From Saprospiraceae bacterium (GTDB taxonomy: Bacteria; Bacteroidota; Bacteroidia; Chitinophagales; Saprospiraceae): DNA of 38,710 bases. Shown here piece by piece: positions 15,889-23,365 of this stretch (its first letter is position 1; every line of letters starts with the position of its first letter). The DNA lies in assembly GCA_026996805.1 (NCBI GenBank), contig JALWKB010000188.1, forward strand, positions 1-38,710. Direction: 5' to 3'. The position numbers were made by a program, and so were the translations under genes. The notes below the pieces were generated by a model, which was not told the origin of the DNA, did no database searches, and worked only from the letters and a program-made list of their open reading frames with translations.

Positions 15889-15970
15889 CTTCTCCAATCC
15901 CGGGCTGTTACGGAGCTATGGCTGGGGGTATGCCTATCGACCAAACAAGCAATCGCACAAAAGCTGTGCG

Positions 15971-16234
15971 CTATTTTCTCAATCCCAATTTTTGAACGAT
16001 ATTTCGATATCGCTCGATATCCTTCTTGGCCAGATATCGCAACATGCGCCTGCGCTTACCAACCAGTTGCAATAATGCGCGCTTACAGCTGAAATCCTTT
16101 TTGTGTTGACGCAGGTGCTCGGAGAGCTTTTGTATGCGATAGGTAAACAGTGCTATCTGGCCCTCTATAGAGCCGGTATTCTTCGGATCACCGGCGTACT
16201 CTTTAAAGATTTCCTCTACTTTTTCCTTGCTCAT
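15971..16234 (-). CDS. rpsO: 30S ribosomal protein S15
   Basis: With the start at MSKEK the protein has 87 residues, close to the usual length for S15. An in-frame ATG four codons upstream would give 91. Family landmarks are [23 protein letters not shown], the HKKDF segment, and the ending [28 protein letters not shown]15 binds 16S rRNA at the helix 20-22 junction and nucleates platform assembly. It leads the rpsO-pnp unit, from a -7 box 51 bases upstream. Confidence 0.95.
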   Translation of the reverse strand: MSKEKVEEIFKEYAGDPKNTGSIEGQIALFTYRIQKLSEHLRQHKKDFSCKRALLQLVGKRRRMLRYLAKKDIERYRNIVQKLGLRK

Positions 16235-16284
16235 ATAGACACCCATTCCCGTAACAATATTGACTGCTATTCAAAAAAGCGGTG

Positions 16285-16292
16285 CAAAGGTA
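16285..16292 (-). promoter_or_regulatory. -7 promoter box (TACCTTTG) of rpsO-pnp
   Basis: On the minus strand TACCTTTG precedes the rpsO start by about 50 bases. It lies between the yajC stop and rpsO, so rpsO-pnp can be transcribed separately from the DUF1573-yajC pair upstream. Confidence 0.6.
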
Positions 16293-16335
16293 TGTATTTT
16301 TTCACATTCTTCAAACCGCATTGCCCTCCAATTGT

Positions 16336-16629
16336 TTACGACTTCCCCTTTTCGGCTTCCTTTAAGGCGTCTGTCATTTCCTTGGAGACCGTCGACCGAA
16401 GCACGCGCACAAAGGTCTTATTGTCGATCTGCAGCTCGACGATATGAGGCTCGACTTTGTTGACCTTGCCGATTATACCGCTGGAAGTGACCACCCGGTC
16501 GCCTTTGTTGAGCCCAGAGACAAAACGCTGCTGCTCGCGCTGCCGCTTCGCCTGCGGGCGTATAAAGAAAAAGTAAAAAATCATCAAGATCAATCCAAAA
16601 AACACTACATTGGTCGTAAATGGATCCAT
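16336..16629 (-). CDS. yajC: YajC, Sec translocon accessory subunit
   Basis: The start at MDPFTTN gives 97 residues, typical of YajC. One transmembrane helix (VVFFGLILMIFYFFFIRPQ) is followed by the hallmark RPQAKRQREQQRFVSGLNKGDRV, then a small beta-rich domain (VTSSGIIGKVNKVEPHIVELQID). YajC associates with SecDF-YidC and SecYEG in the inner membrane. A longer in-frame extension upstream overlaps the preceding gene and lacks family similarity. The stop of the DUF1573 gene is 10 bases before it on the same strand, so the two are probably cotranscribed, an order common in Bacteroidota. Confidence 0.93.
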   Translation of the reverse strand: MDPFTTNVVFFGLILMIFYFFFIRPQAKRQREQQRFVSGLNKGDRVVTSSGIIGKVNKVEPHIVELQIDNKTFVRVLRSTVSKEMTDALKEAEKGKS

Positions 16630-16639
16630 TGCTACCGTT

Positions 16640-17122
16640 TTATTCCTTGTACACCCTTCCTCGAAGGTAGAAAAAACGCCGCTTCGGCTTTGCATGCAAA
16701 TATAACTCTACTTTTTTGACAAATGTGCCCGTGTCCAGCATATCGGTGTACAGGTGAATGGGTATGACTCCACCCTCCTGCGGATAAAATACCTCCTTCG
16801 GACATTCCGAAGTCGTACAACCACATTCTGCCTTGCACTGTAAGACGACGATCGGCGCATCCCCCTCCACTGAAAAGGGCACCTCTATGCGCACCTGCTT
16901 ACCAACAGGCACATCACCAATGTCCAGCGTATCTTGCGCCAACACCATTGTCCCCACGGGATCTTCAGCATCGGGATCCGACAGCGTTGCGCGCATCTCT
17001 ACCAGCTCCGACAGTGGGTGTCGATCCGACTTGACGCGTATCCGATATCCCTCACGACATGCCAACAACACACCCATCATCAAAAGACCCAATAATCCCA
17101 AATTACAACACCTTCGCAACAT
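16640..17122 (-). CDS. DUF1573 lipoprotein
   Basis: The 160-residue product begins with a lipoprotein signal (LLMMGVLLAC, Cys22). It contains the DUF1573 pattern: DTLDIGDVPVGKQVRIEVPF, then CKAECGCTTSECPKE with a cluster of cysteines, then a second beta strand set ending FFYLRGRVYKE. DUF1573 is an immunoglobulin-like (ASPM-SPD-2-Hydin related) envelope domain that is abundant in Bacteroidota and of unknown biochemical function. It precedes yajC at close spacing, a recurrent arrangement. No TAnnTTTG box is evident in the 100 bases ahead of it. Confidence 0.85.
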   Translation of the reverse strand: MLRRCCNLGLLGLLMMGVLLACREGYRIRVKSDRHPLSELVEMRATLSDPDAEDPVGTMVLAQDTLDIGDVPVGKQVRIEVPFSVEGDAPIVVLQCKAECGCTTSECPKEVFYPQEGGVIPIHLYTDMLDTGTFVKKVELYLHAKPKRRFFYLRGRVYKE

Positions 17123-17312
17123 CGTATGTCGAAGTTATTCAAACTCTTCAATAGCTCAAAGGGCCCAAAGCCGATTATGTTCACCTACCCTCCAACATTT
17201 CACACATTGCTCTAATATGTATAAAATGGTACGATTTTGGTGATACATTTCTGTGTCAAGGGACAAAGGACATATGAAAAAACCATGAATATAAAAAATC
17301 ATCGCCTATTGC
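17123..17312. other. Intergenic region between divergent units
   Basis: There is no gene I can support here. It contains one plus-oriented repeat copy, GTATAAAATGGTACGAT (17219-17235), followed by ATTTTGGTGATAC, which makes a loose inverted arrangement. Two degenerate ATTTCACAC-like words are also present. A frame beginning near 17237 has no start context and no family features. Confidence 0.4.
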
Positions 17313-17343
17313 TTTGTCAATCTACCCATCCGCCGTACCTTTG
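17313..17343 (+). promoter_or_regulatory. Full Bacteroidota promoter, TTTG-N19-TACCTTTG
   Basis: TTTG at 17313-17316 and TACCTTTG at 17336-17343 are separated by exactly 19 bases, the consensus geometry of the primary Bacteroidota promoter (TTTG, 19-21 bases, TAnnTTTG). Start of transcription is expected near 17350. It is the only promoter in the window where I find both boxes well matched. Confidence 0.75.
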
Positions 17344-17349
17344 CGGTAC

Positions 17350-17412
17350 CCCAGCGAACCGATCGCACAGCATCGAGAGTCTAAAAGGAGCTATGCCTTT
17401 TAGACTTTTTTA
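17350..17412 (+). ncRNA. Candidate short transcript: small RNA or attenuated leader
   Basis: A strong promoter directs transcription into an intrinsic terminator only about 60 bases downstream, and no protein gene lies between. The predicted RNA begins near ACCCCAGCG and ends in the T-tract of the hairpin. It could be a free-standing small RNA, or a leader whose termination controls read-through into the 30-residue ORF and the transhydrogenase genes. I recognise no known RNA family. Ends are predictions from promoter and terminator positions. Confidence 0.5.
17378..17411 (+). terminator. Intrinsic terminator or attenuator, perfect 11-bp stem
   Basis: AGTCTAAAAGG (17378-17388) pairs without mismatch to CCTTTTAGACT (17396-17406) around the loop AGCTATG, followed directly by a T-run and TATTTT. 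No plus-strand gene precedes it within this unit, and the minus-strand gene reads away from it, so it cannot be the terminator of an annotated gene. Confidence 0.8.
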
Positions 17413-17440
17413 TTTTATACCCATTCGGTCTTTTACATAG
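17393..17440 (+). CDS. Possible 15-residue leader peptide overlapping the terminator
   Basis: AAAAGGAG followed by ATG in the hairpin loop looks like a ribosome-binding site and start. The frame encodes MPFRLFYFIPIRSFT and stops at TAG. Four of 15 residues are Phe. If translated, ribosomes would open the terminator stem, allowing translation-dependent attenuation. Shine-Dalgarno use is weak in Bacteroidota and the peptide may be chance, so confidence is low. Confidence 0.25.
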   Translation: MPFRLFYFIPIRSFT

Positions 17441-17464
17441 TGCATTGAATTAATCACAATCGTC

Positions 17465-17557
17465 ATGCTCATTGTATTGATTGTGTTTTTGATACTCGTC
17501 ATCACCTTTCTTCCCCTTGTACTTTGGCCTGGGAAAAAGGGCAGGAGGATTTACTGA
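17465..17557 (+). CDS. Possible 30-residue single-span membrane microprotein
   Basis: An ATG opens a 30-residue frame: a continuous hydrophobic stretch (MLIVLIVFLILVITFLPLVL) followed by WPGKKGRRIY and TGA. A positively charged tail after one helix fits an inner-membrane microprotein with N-out/C-in orientation. It lies after the attenuator-like hairpin and before the transhydrogenase promoter box, on the same strand. I do not recognise the sequence. The composition argues that it is not random, but such a short frame needs conservation or translation evidence. Confidence 0.4.
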   Translation: MLIVLIVFLILVITFLPLVLWPGKKGRRIY

Positions 17558-17600
17558 TGCCCCACTACGAAGCTGAGGTGATCGTTGTCTTAAGTATGCG

Positions 17601-17608
17601 TATCTTTG
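17601..17608 (+). promoter_or_regulatory. -7 promoter box (TATCTTTG) for the transhydrogenase genes
   Basis: TATCTTTG fits TAnnTTTG and lies 30 bases before the ATG of pntA. Transcription from about 17615 would give a leader of roughly 24 bases. The -33 region is not convincing. Confidence 0.55.
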
Positions 17609-17638
17609 CCGTCGTTTTAGAGGCGAATTATCGTGACC

Positions 17639-18769
17639 ATGGTCATAGGAGTATTACACGAACCCTCCCAAGAGACGCGCGTTGCCCTGGTGCCCGATGA
17701 GGTGGAAAAGTTGCGACAACTCGATGTCGAGGCAGTTTGGGTAGAAAGCGGTTCTGGCCAAGGGGCATTTTACAGTGATGAAGACTATCGATTGAAGGGA
17801 GCTGAAATAAAAGGGCGCAGTGAGATTTTGGCGCAGGCCGATATCGTCATTGGCATCTTTCCTCCCAAGCCAGATGAATTGGATGCACTGCGGCCCGAGA
17901 CGGCCCTCATTGCGCAGTTTGACCCCCTGCGCCACAAAGACTGGATCGATATCCTGGTGTCCAAAAACCTGACGAGTTTTAGCATGGATTTGATACCACG
18001 CACCACGCGTGCCCAATCCATGGACGTACTCTCGTCGCAGGCATCGGTAGCGGGATACGTCTCTGTACTTTTGGCGGGGTCGATGCTTCCGCGTTTCATG
18101 CCGTTGATGATGACCGCTGCCGGCACCATCAAACCGGCGAAAGTATTGGTATTGGGCGCTGGCGTAGCGGGGCTACAAGCCATTGCCACGGCTCGGCGCT
18201 TAGGCGCAACAGTGGAGGCGTTTGACGTGCGCAAAGCAGCAAAAGAAGAAGTGCTCAGCCTGGGAGCTAAATTTATCGAAGTGGAGGGTGCACGCGACGA
18301 AGAGACCGCCGGCGGTTATGCCGTCGAACAAAGCGAAGAATTCCTCAGGCGCCAAAAGGCCATGGTCCAGGAACACGCATCCCGTGCCGACATCCTCATC
18401 ACTACCGCCCAGATACCCGGACGCCCGGCACCCAAACTCGTCACCGAAGACACCGTCCGAAACATGCCCAAAGGCGCAGTAATCGTCGACATGGCTGCCG
18501 CCACAGGCGGCAACTGCGCCCTGACCGAAGACGGCAAGACCATCAACGTCGATGGCGTGACACTCATCGGTGATTCCTACCTGCCGCGACGCCTTCCACA
18601 AGACGCATCGCGCATGTACAGCCGCAACATCTTCGCATTTGTAAAACTCCTCATCTCCGAAGGAACGCTGCACCTCAACTTCGAAGACGATATCGTGCAA
18701 GCTACTTGCTTGACACATAGTGGTAAAGTCGTCAGCCAGCGCGTACGTCAATTTCACCAAATCGATTGA
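17639..18769 (+). CDS. pntA: NAD(P) transhydrogenase subunit alpha part 1 (PntAA)
   Basis: The 376-residue cytoplasmic domain I binds NAD(H). The start MVIGVLHEPSQETRVALVPDEV matches the family N-terminus; an in-frame GTG two codons earlier is possible. Family signatures are the RVALVP segment, QASVAGYVSVL, and the Rossmann motif VLGAGVAGLQAIATARRLGATVEAFDVR. The protein stops after domain I, so the alpha subunit is split as in Rhodospirillum-type enzymes rather than fused as in E. coli. The membrane helices are encoded by the next gene, 3 bases downstream. Together the complex couples hydride transfer from NADH to NADP+ with proton entry, supplying NADPH. Confidence 0.94.
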   Translation: MVIGVLHEPSQETRVALVPDEVEKLRQLDVEAVWVESGSGQGAFYSDEDYRLKGAEIKGRSEILAQADIVIGIFPPKPDELDALRPETALIAQFDPLRHKDWIDILVSKNLTSFSMDLIPRTTRAQSMDVLSSQASVAGYVSVLLAGSMLPRFMPLMMTAAGTIKPAKVLVLGAGVAGLQAIATARRLGATVEAFDVRKAAKEEVLSLGAKFIEVEGARDEETAGGYAVEQSEEFLRRQKAMVQEHASRADILITTAQIPGRPAPKLVTEDTVRNMPKGAVIVDMAAATGGNCALTEDGKTINVDGVTLIGDSYLPRRLPQDASRMYSRNIFAFVKLLISEGTLHLNFEDDIVQATCLTHSGKVVSQRVRQFHQID

Positions 18770-18772
18770 GCA

Positions 18773-19087
18773 ATGGATTGGATCATCGACTATTTCATAC
18801 AAAACAGGGATTTTATCTTCCTCCTCATCATGATGATTTTTTTGGGCATAGAGGTCATTTCGCACGTGCCCGCCATCTTGCATACTCCTCTCATGTCAGG
18901 AGCCAATGCCATTCACGGAGTGGTGATCATCGGCTCTATCCTCATCATGGGATACAGTGACAGTGACGATTACCTGTCGTTGGGCTTGGGATTTCTCGCT
19001 GTGGTGCTCGGAACGCTCAATGTGGTCGGTGGCTTTGTCGTCACCAATCGCATGTTGGAGATGTTTAAGAAAAAGCGCTCGAAGTAG
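18773..19087 (+). CDS. pntAB: NAD(P) transhydrogenase subunit alpha part 2 (PntAB)
   Basis: The 104-residue inner-membrane protein has about three to four helices: DFIFLLIMMIFLGIEVISHVP, LMSGANAIHGVVIIGSILIMG and LSLGLGFLAVVLGTLNVVGGFVVTNRMLEMF. The sequence HTPLMSGANAIHGVVI is diagnostic for the alpha-subunit membrane region. It lies between pntA and pntB with 3- and 2-base gaps. A GTATGAAAT repeat copy (minus orientation) lies within its first codons, encoding part of DYFIQN. Confidence 0.93.
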   Translation: MDWIIDYFIQNRDFIFLLIMMIFLGIEVISHVPAILHTPLMSGANAIHGVVIIGSILIMGYSDSDDYLSLGLGFLAVVLGTLNVVGGFVVTNRMLEMFKKKRSK

Positions 19088-19089
19088 TC

Positions 19090-20484
19090 ATGTGGAATAC
19101 ATTTATCGTAGAAGGTGGGTATCTCATTGGGGCAGTGACTTTTGTGCTGGGCCTCAAAATGCTCAGTCATCCTGAGACGGCGCGTCGGGGCAATCTCCTC
19201 GCCGCCTTTGGCATGGCACTGGCTATAGCAGTGACGTTGTTTTTTTACCGCAGAGACGGTCAGCCGGTCGGCAACCTGCCGTGGATATTGTTGGCTATGG
19301 CCATCGGCACCGTCATCGGATGGTGGATGGCCGTCAAAGTCAAAATGACAGCCATGCCCCAGATGGTGTCGTTTTTCAACGGCATGGGCGGCGCCTGCGC
19401 CGCTCTCATCTCATTGGTCGAGTATAAGGCCCATCCCCAACACGAATTGGGCTTCCTGCTGAGCATCTTCCTGGGGCTCGTCATCGGCTCAGTATCGTTT
19501 AGCGGCAGTATGGTGGCCTATCTCAAACTCGAGGGAAAGGTGGGAAACGCCCATCATCCCGTATTGCGCGTGCTCAATGTCCTGGTGTTGATCGGCATCC
19601 TCGCCTTAATCGTCGTCGGTGCCCTTGGTCTGGAGCCCTTCGGAGAGGGCAATTTGCCGTGGGTACTCTTTGTCATTGCCCTCCTCTACGGAGTGATGTT
19701 TGTCATGCCCATTGGGGGTGCCGATATGCCCGTAGTCATCTCGCTGCTCAACTCCTTTACGGGAGTGGCTGCAGCGATGGGGGGATTTTTGTACGACAAT
19801 ATGATCATGCTGACGGGCGGTATTTTGGTCGGCAGCGCCGGTACGATCTTGACCATACTGATGACTCGGGCCATGAACCGCTCACTGCTCAACGTCCTGG
19901 TAGGGGCCTTTGGAGGAGCAGGTGCTGCTGCTGCGGTCAAGGATGGAGATAAAACGATCAAGGAGATTTCCATTCCCGATGCAGCTATTATGCTGGCATA
20001 CTCACAGCGGGTGGCCATCATCCCGGGTTATGGTCTCGCCGTGGCGCAAGCACAACACGCCTGCCATGATCTCGAAAAAGCACTCGAAGAAAAAGGTGTC
20101 GAAGTGTATTACGCCATTCATCCCGTTGCTGGCCGCATGCCCGGCCATATGAACGTGCTCCTCGCCGAAGCCGATGTGCCCTACGACAAGCTCCTCGAAG
20201 CCGAACAGGCCAACGAGCTGCTGCCCCAAACCGACGTGGCCATCGTCGTCGGCGCCAACGACGTGGTCAATCCACTGGCAGAAACCGACCCGACAAGCCC
20301 CATCGCAGGCATGCCCGTCATCCGCGCCTGGGAAGCCAAACGCGTCATCGTCATCAAACGAAGCCTGCGCCCCGGCTACGCCAAAATCGACAACCCACTT
20401 TTCTATATGGACAACACCTACATGTTGTTCAACGATGCAAAAAAAGCACTCTCAGAATTGGTCCTCGAAGTCAAACAGGCTTGA
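19090..20484 (+). CDS. pntB: NAD(P) transhydrogenase subunit beta (PntB)
   Basis: The 464-residue subunit has an N-terminal membrane half of about eight to nine helices and a C-terminal NADP(H)-binding domain III. Landmarks are FFNGMGGACAALISLVEY, VSFSGSMVAYLKLEGK, MPIGGADMPVVISLLNSFTGVAAAMGGF, the domain III loop IIPGYGLAVAQAQHA, HPVAGRMPGHMNVLLAEA and VGANDVVNPLAETDPTSPIAGMPV. The C-terminal KRSLRPGYAKIDNPLFYMDNTYMLFNDAK is highly conserved. It completes the three-gene unit. The pckA promoter box begins 13 bases after its stop. Confidence 0.96.
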   Translation: MWNTFIVEGGYLIGAVTFVLGLKMLSHPETARRGNLLAAFGMALAIAVTLFFYRRDGQPVGNLPWILLAMAIGTVIGWWMAVKVKMTAMPQMVSFFNGMGGACAALISLVEYKAHPQHELGFLLSIFLGLVIGSVSFSGSMVAYLKLEGKVGNAHHPVLRVLNVLVLIGILALIVVGALGLEPFGEGNLPWVLFVIALLYGVMFVMPIGGADMPVVISLLNSFTGVAAAMGGFLYDNMIMLTGGILVGSAGTILTILMTRAMNRSLLNVLVGAFGGAGAAAAVKDGDKTIKEISIPDAAIMLAYSQRVAIIPGYGLAVAQAQHACHDLEKALEEKGVEVYYAIHPVAGRMPGHMNVLLAEADVPYDKLLEAEQANELLPQTDVAIVVGANDVVNPLAETDPTSPIAGMPVIRAWEAKRVIVIKRSLRPGYAKIDNPLFYMDNTYMLFNDAKKALSELVLEVKQA

Positions 20485-20496
20485 TAAAAATACCCG

Positions 20497-20504
20497 TACC
20501 TTTG
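20497..20504 (+). promoter_or_regulatory. -7 promoter box (TACCTTTG) of pckA
   Basis: TACCTTTG fits TAnnTTTG exactly, 32 bases before the pckA ATG. It indicates that pckA is transcribed independently of the transhydrogenase genes even though it follows them closely on the same strand. Confidence 0.6.
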
Positions 20505-20535
20505 CCCCATCGCTATATAACCAAATCACTGAACG

Positions 20536-22161
20536 ATGAAACGTTCTGGGACAAATCCTGCACACGGCTCTTGCCATCTTCCAGACCCTTCCCAAACCAA
20601 CCATTCCTACCACAACCTCCTGCCCGAACAGTGGATAGAACTCACCATCCTCAACCACATGGGGTGCCTCTCCGATACGGGGGCGCTCGTCGTACATACC
20701 GGCAAGTTTACCGGAAGAGCTCCTAAGGACCGCTTTATCGTACGAGATGAAGTGACCCAGGATACAGTAGACTGGAACGACATCAACAAACCTTTAGACC
20801 CATCCCACTTCGATCGACTGGACCAGGACATGCGAGCCTATGCCAGAGAGCGGTCACTCTATATAAAAGACGGCTACGTGTGTGCCAACCCGCGCTACCG
20901 TACCAATGTCCGCCTCATTGCGCAATATCCGTGGAGCGCACTCTTTGCACACAACATGTTTTTGCGCCCTACACCCGAGGAATTGAAAGACTTCCAACCC
21001 GAGTGGGAAATACTCTGTTTGCCAGAGTTTGAAGCAGATAGCTCCGTACACGGCACCCCTAGAGGCAATTTTACCATCATCAACTTTTCCAAACGACGCA
21101 TACTCATTGGAGGGTCGGCCTACACCGGCGAAATCAAGAAGAGCGTCTTTTCGGCGCTCAATTTCATCTTGCCCCAGCAGTACAACGTACTGAGCATGCA
21201 CTGCTCAGCCACCGCGGGCGAAAGTGGCGACGTGGCAATCTACTTTGGCCTCAGCGGTACGGGCAAAACCACGCTTTCGGCCGACCCCAATCGCTACCTC
21301 ATCGGCGATGACGAACACGGCTGGTCCGATGAGGGCGTCTTCAACTTCGAAGGCGGATGCTATGCCAAGGTCATCCACCTCGACCCCGAAAAAGAGCCCT
21401 CGATCTATCAGGCCATACGCCACGGTGCCTTGCTCGAAAACATCGTCTTCAAACCCAACAGCCGCACCCCCGATTACGACAACAGCGCCATTACGGAAAA
21501 CACGCGCGTGTCGTATCCCATCCACTTTATTCCCCGCATCGCTAAAGGTCTACAGGGCGGCCATCCGAAACACATCTTTTTCCTCACTGCCGATGCTTTT
21601 GGCGTGCTGCCCCCCATTGCAAAACTCACTCCCGCCCAAGCCATGTACTATTTCATATCGGGATATACCGCCAAAGTAGCCGGCACCGAACAGGGCATCG
21701 ACGAGCCCCAGGCCACCTTTTCCGCATGCTTTGGCGCACCCTTTATGCCGTTACATCCCACCGTCTACGCCCGTATGCTCCGAGAGCGAATCCAAAAACA
21801 CCACACCCGCGTTTGGCTCGTCAATACCGGGTGGATCCACGGCCCCTACGGCAAGGGTAAGCGCATCGACCTCCCCTACACCCGAGCGCTCATCAACGCC
21901 GCCCTCGACGGCACCTTGGATAAGGTACCCTATGAAAAACTCGACATATTCCACCTCGACATCCCGACGACTTGTCCCGGCATACCCGACCACATCCTCC
22001 ACCCCGTGCGCAGCTGGGGCAATGCATCCGACTACTATGCGCAAGCCAATAAATTGGCCGAAAAATTCGTTGAAAACTTTCGAAAGTACGAAGCACTTGC
22101 CGACAGGGAAGTGCTCGAGGCAGCACCAAAACCCATTGTCTCAAAGAACTCTCATGTATGA
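20536..22161 (+). CDS. pckA: Phosphoenolpyruvate carboxykinase (ATP)
   Basis: The 541-residue cytosolic enzyme converts oxaloacetate and ATP to phosphoenolpyruvate, CO2 and ADP (gluconeogenesis or, in reverse, CO2 fixation). Family motifs in order are TGKFTGRAPKDRFIV, RGNFTIINFSKRRILIGGSAYTGEIKKSVF, the kinase-type ATP loop GLSGTGKTTLS, and the metal-binding region DDEHGWSDEGVFNFEGGCYAK. Then come ENTRVSYPI and FISGYTAKVAGTEQG, the latter specific to ATP-dependent enzymes. Length is normal. Its stop overlaps the start of the thioredoxin-domain gene by four bases (ATGA), suggesting translational coupling. Confidence 0.96.
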   Translation: MKRSGTNPAHGSCHLPDPSQTNHSYHNLLPEQWIELTILNHMGCLSDTGALVVHTGKFTGRAPKDRFIVRDEVTQDTVDWNDINKPLDPSHFDRLDQDMRAYARERSLYIKDGYVCANPRYRTNVRLIAQYPWSALFAHNMFLRPTPEELKDFQPEWEILCLPEFEADSSVHGTPRGNFTIINFSKRRILIGGSAYTGEIKKSVFSALNFILPQQYNVLSMHCSATAGESGDVAIYFGLSGTGKTTLSADPNRYLIGDDEHGWSDEGVFNFEGGCYAKVIHLDPEKEPSIYQAIRHGALLENIVFKPNSRTPDYDNSAITENTRVSYPIHFIPRIAKGLQGGHPKHIFFLTADAFGVLPPIAKLTPAQAMYYFISGYTAKVAGTEQGIDEPQATFSACFGAPFMPLHPTVYARMLRERIQKHHTRVWLVNTGWIHGPYGKGKRIDLPYTRALINAALDGTLDKVPYEKLDIFHLDIPTTCPGIPDHILHPVRSWGNASDYYAQANKLAEKFVENFRKYEALADREVLEAAPKPIVSKNSHV

Positions 22162-23357
22162 AATGGCCACACGTCCGTCCTACTTTAGGTAATACAGCCG
22201 CACAAGTCGCCTTCTTGCTCCTATCCCTCTGGATGCCCATGGCTTTGTCTGCTCAAGGCATCGAATTTATTCACGACTGGGACGAGGCGCTCCGCCTTGC
22301 CAAAAAACACAACAAGCCCATCTTCGTCGATGCCTATGCCAGCTGGTGCGGACCGTGCAAGCGCTTGGCCAAAAGGATTTTTCCCCTCCCCGAAGTCGGA
22401 AGCTACTTCAACCAGCACTTCATAAACGTCAAACTCGACATGGAAAAGCCGGAGGGCAGACCCTTCCGCCAAAAATACCCCGTGCGCGTATTCCCCACCC
22501 TCTATTTCATCGACCCCAACGGCGAAGTACTCCACATGGTACGCGGGGCCCCTCGCACCGCCGAAGCACTCATCAACCAAGCGCGCATCGCCGTTGAACG
22601 CTTCAACCCCGCCGATGACCTGATGAAAAAATTCGAACAGGGCGAAGACGATCCCGACTTTCTCCTCCAACTCGTCCAGGCACTCCGCGAATCCGACCAA
22701 CCCACCGGCAAAGTCGTCTACGCCTACCTCCGTGCCGTTCCCAATATCTCGACCGAACGCGACTACCGCTTCATCTACGAAGCAACCGGCGACTGCGACT
22801 CCAAAGCCTTCGAACTCTATAGCCAACACGCTAAACACATCAAAGCCCTCGTAGGAGAAGAGGCCTTCACACAACGCACCCTCGAAGCGTGTTCAAAAAC
22901 CGTCCGTAAGGCCATAGAATACAAAAGCACCGACCTGCTACACCAAGCCATTACCGCAGCCAAAGACCTCCTCGGAAAAGAAGCAGAACCACACACCTAC
23001 CACTGGCAACTCGACTATTACGCCCAGACCAAAAATACCTCGGAATTTCTCAAAGTAGCCGATGCATACTTCCGCAAATACACCAAAGACAATTTCCATC
23101 GGCAATACCTCCTCGCCAAACGCGTGCACTCGGGGTTTCCCAACGACAAAAACGCCCTTAAAAGCGCCCTCAAATACCTCAAAAATCCTCTCAAAAAAAG
23201 CGGTAGACCCGAATACTTCCTCCTCGCTGCTACAATCTACAAAGAGCTGGGCGACGTACAAAAGGCCAAGGCCCTCGCCCAACAGGCCCTCCAGCTCGCC
23301 AGCGAATACGGAGAAAAAGTCACACCGTATCAACAATTCCTCCAAGGCCTGAAATAG
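22158..23357 (+). CDS. Exported thioredoxin-fold protein with a helical repeat tail
   Basis: The 399-residue product has a long signal peptide, with a hydrophobic core VAFLLLSLWMPMALSAQ (cleavage near residue 33). It is followed by a thioredoxin domain with the redox motif WCGPCK (Cys64 and Cys67) and the cis-Pro region VRVFPTLYFIDPNGEVL. From about residue 150 the chain is alpha-helical with TPR-like periodicity, for example DVQKAKALAQQALQLASEYGEKV near the end. It probably acts in the periplasm as a disulfide reductase or isomerase with a protein-binding tail. The motif is reducing-type CGPC. The start codon lies inside a GTATGAAAT repeat copy and overlaps the pckA stop. Confidence 0.82.
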   Translation: MKWPHVRPTLGNTAAQVAFLLLSLWMPMALSAQGIEFIHDWDEALRLAKKHNKPIFVDAYASWCGPCKRLAKRIFPLPEVGSYFNQHFINVKLDMEKPEGRPFRQKYPVRVFPTLYFIDPNGEVLHMVRGAPRTAEALINQARIAVERFNPADDLMKKFEQGEDDPDFLLQLVQALRESDQPTGKVVYAYLRAVPNISTERDYRFIYEATGDCDSKAFELYSQHAKHIKALVGEEAFTQRTLEACSKTVRKAIEYKSTDLLHQAITAAKDLLGKEAEPHTYHWQLDYYAQTKNTSEFLKVADAYFRKYTKDNFHRQYLLAKRVHSGFPNDKNALKSALKYLKNPLKKSGRPEYFLLAATIYKELGDVQKAKALAQQALQLASEYGEKVTPYQQFLQGLK

Positions 23358-23365
23358 ACAGAGCA

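Noticed and set aside
17237-17440. A 67-residue frame across the promoter and terminator upstream of pntA
   Set aside because: It crosses a promoter with near-consensus spacing and a terminator; only its last 15 codons, starting in the hairpin loop, are worth considering separately.
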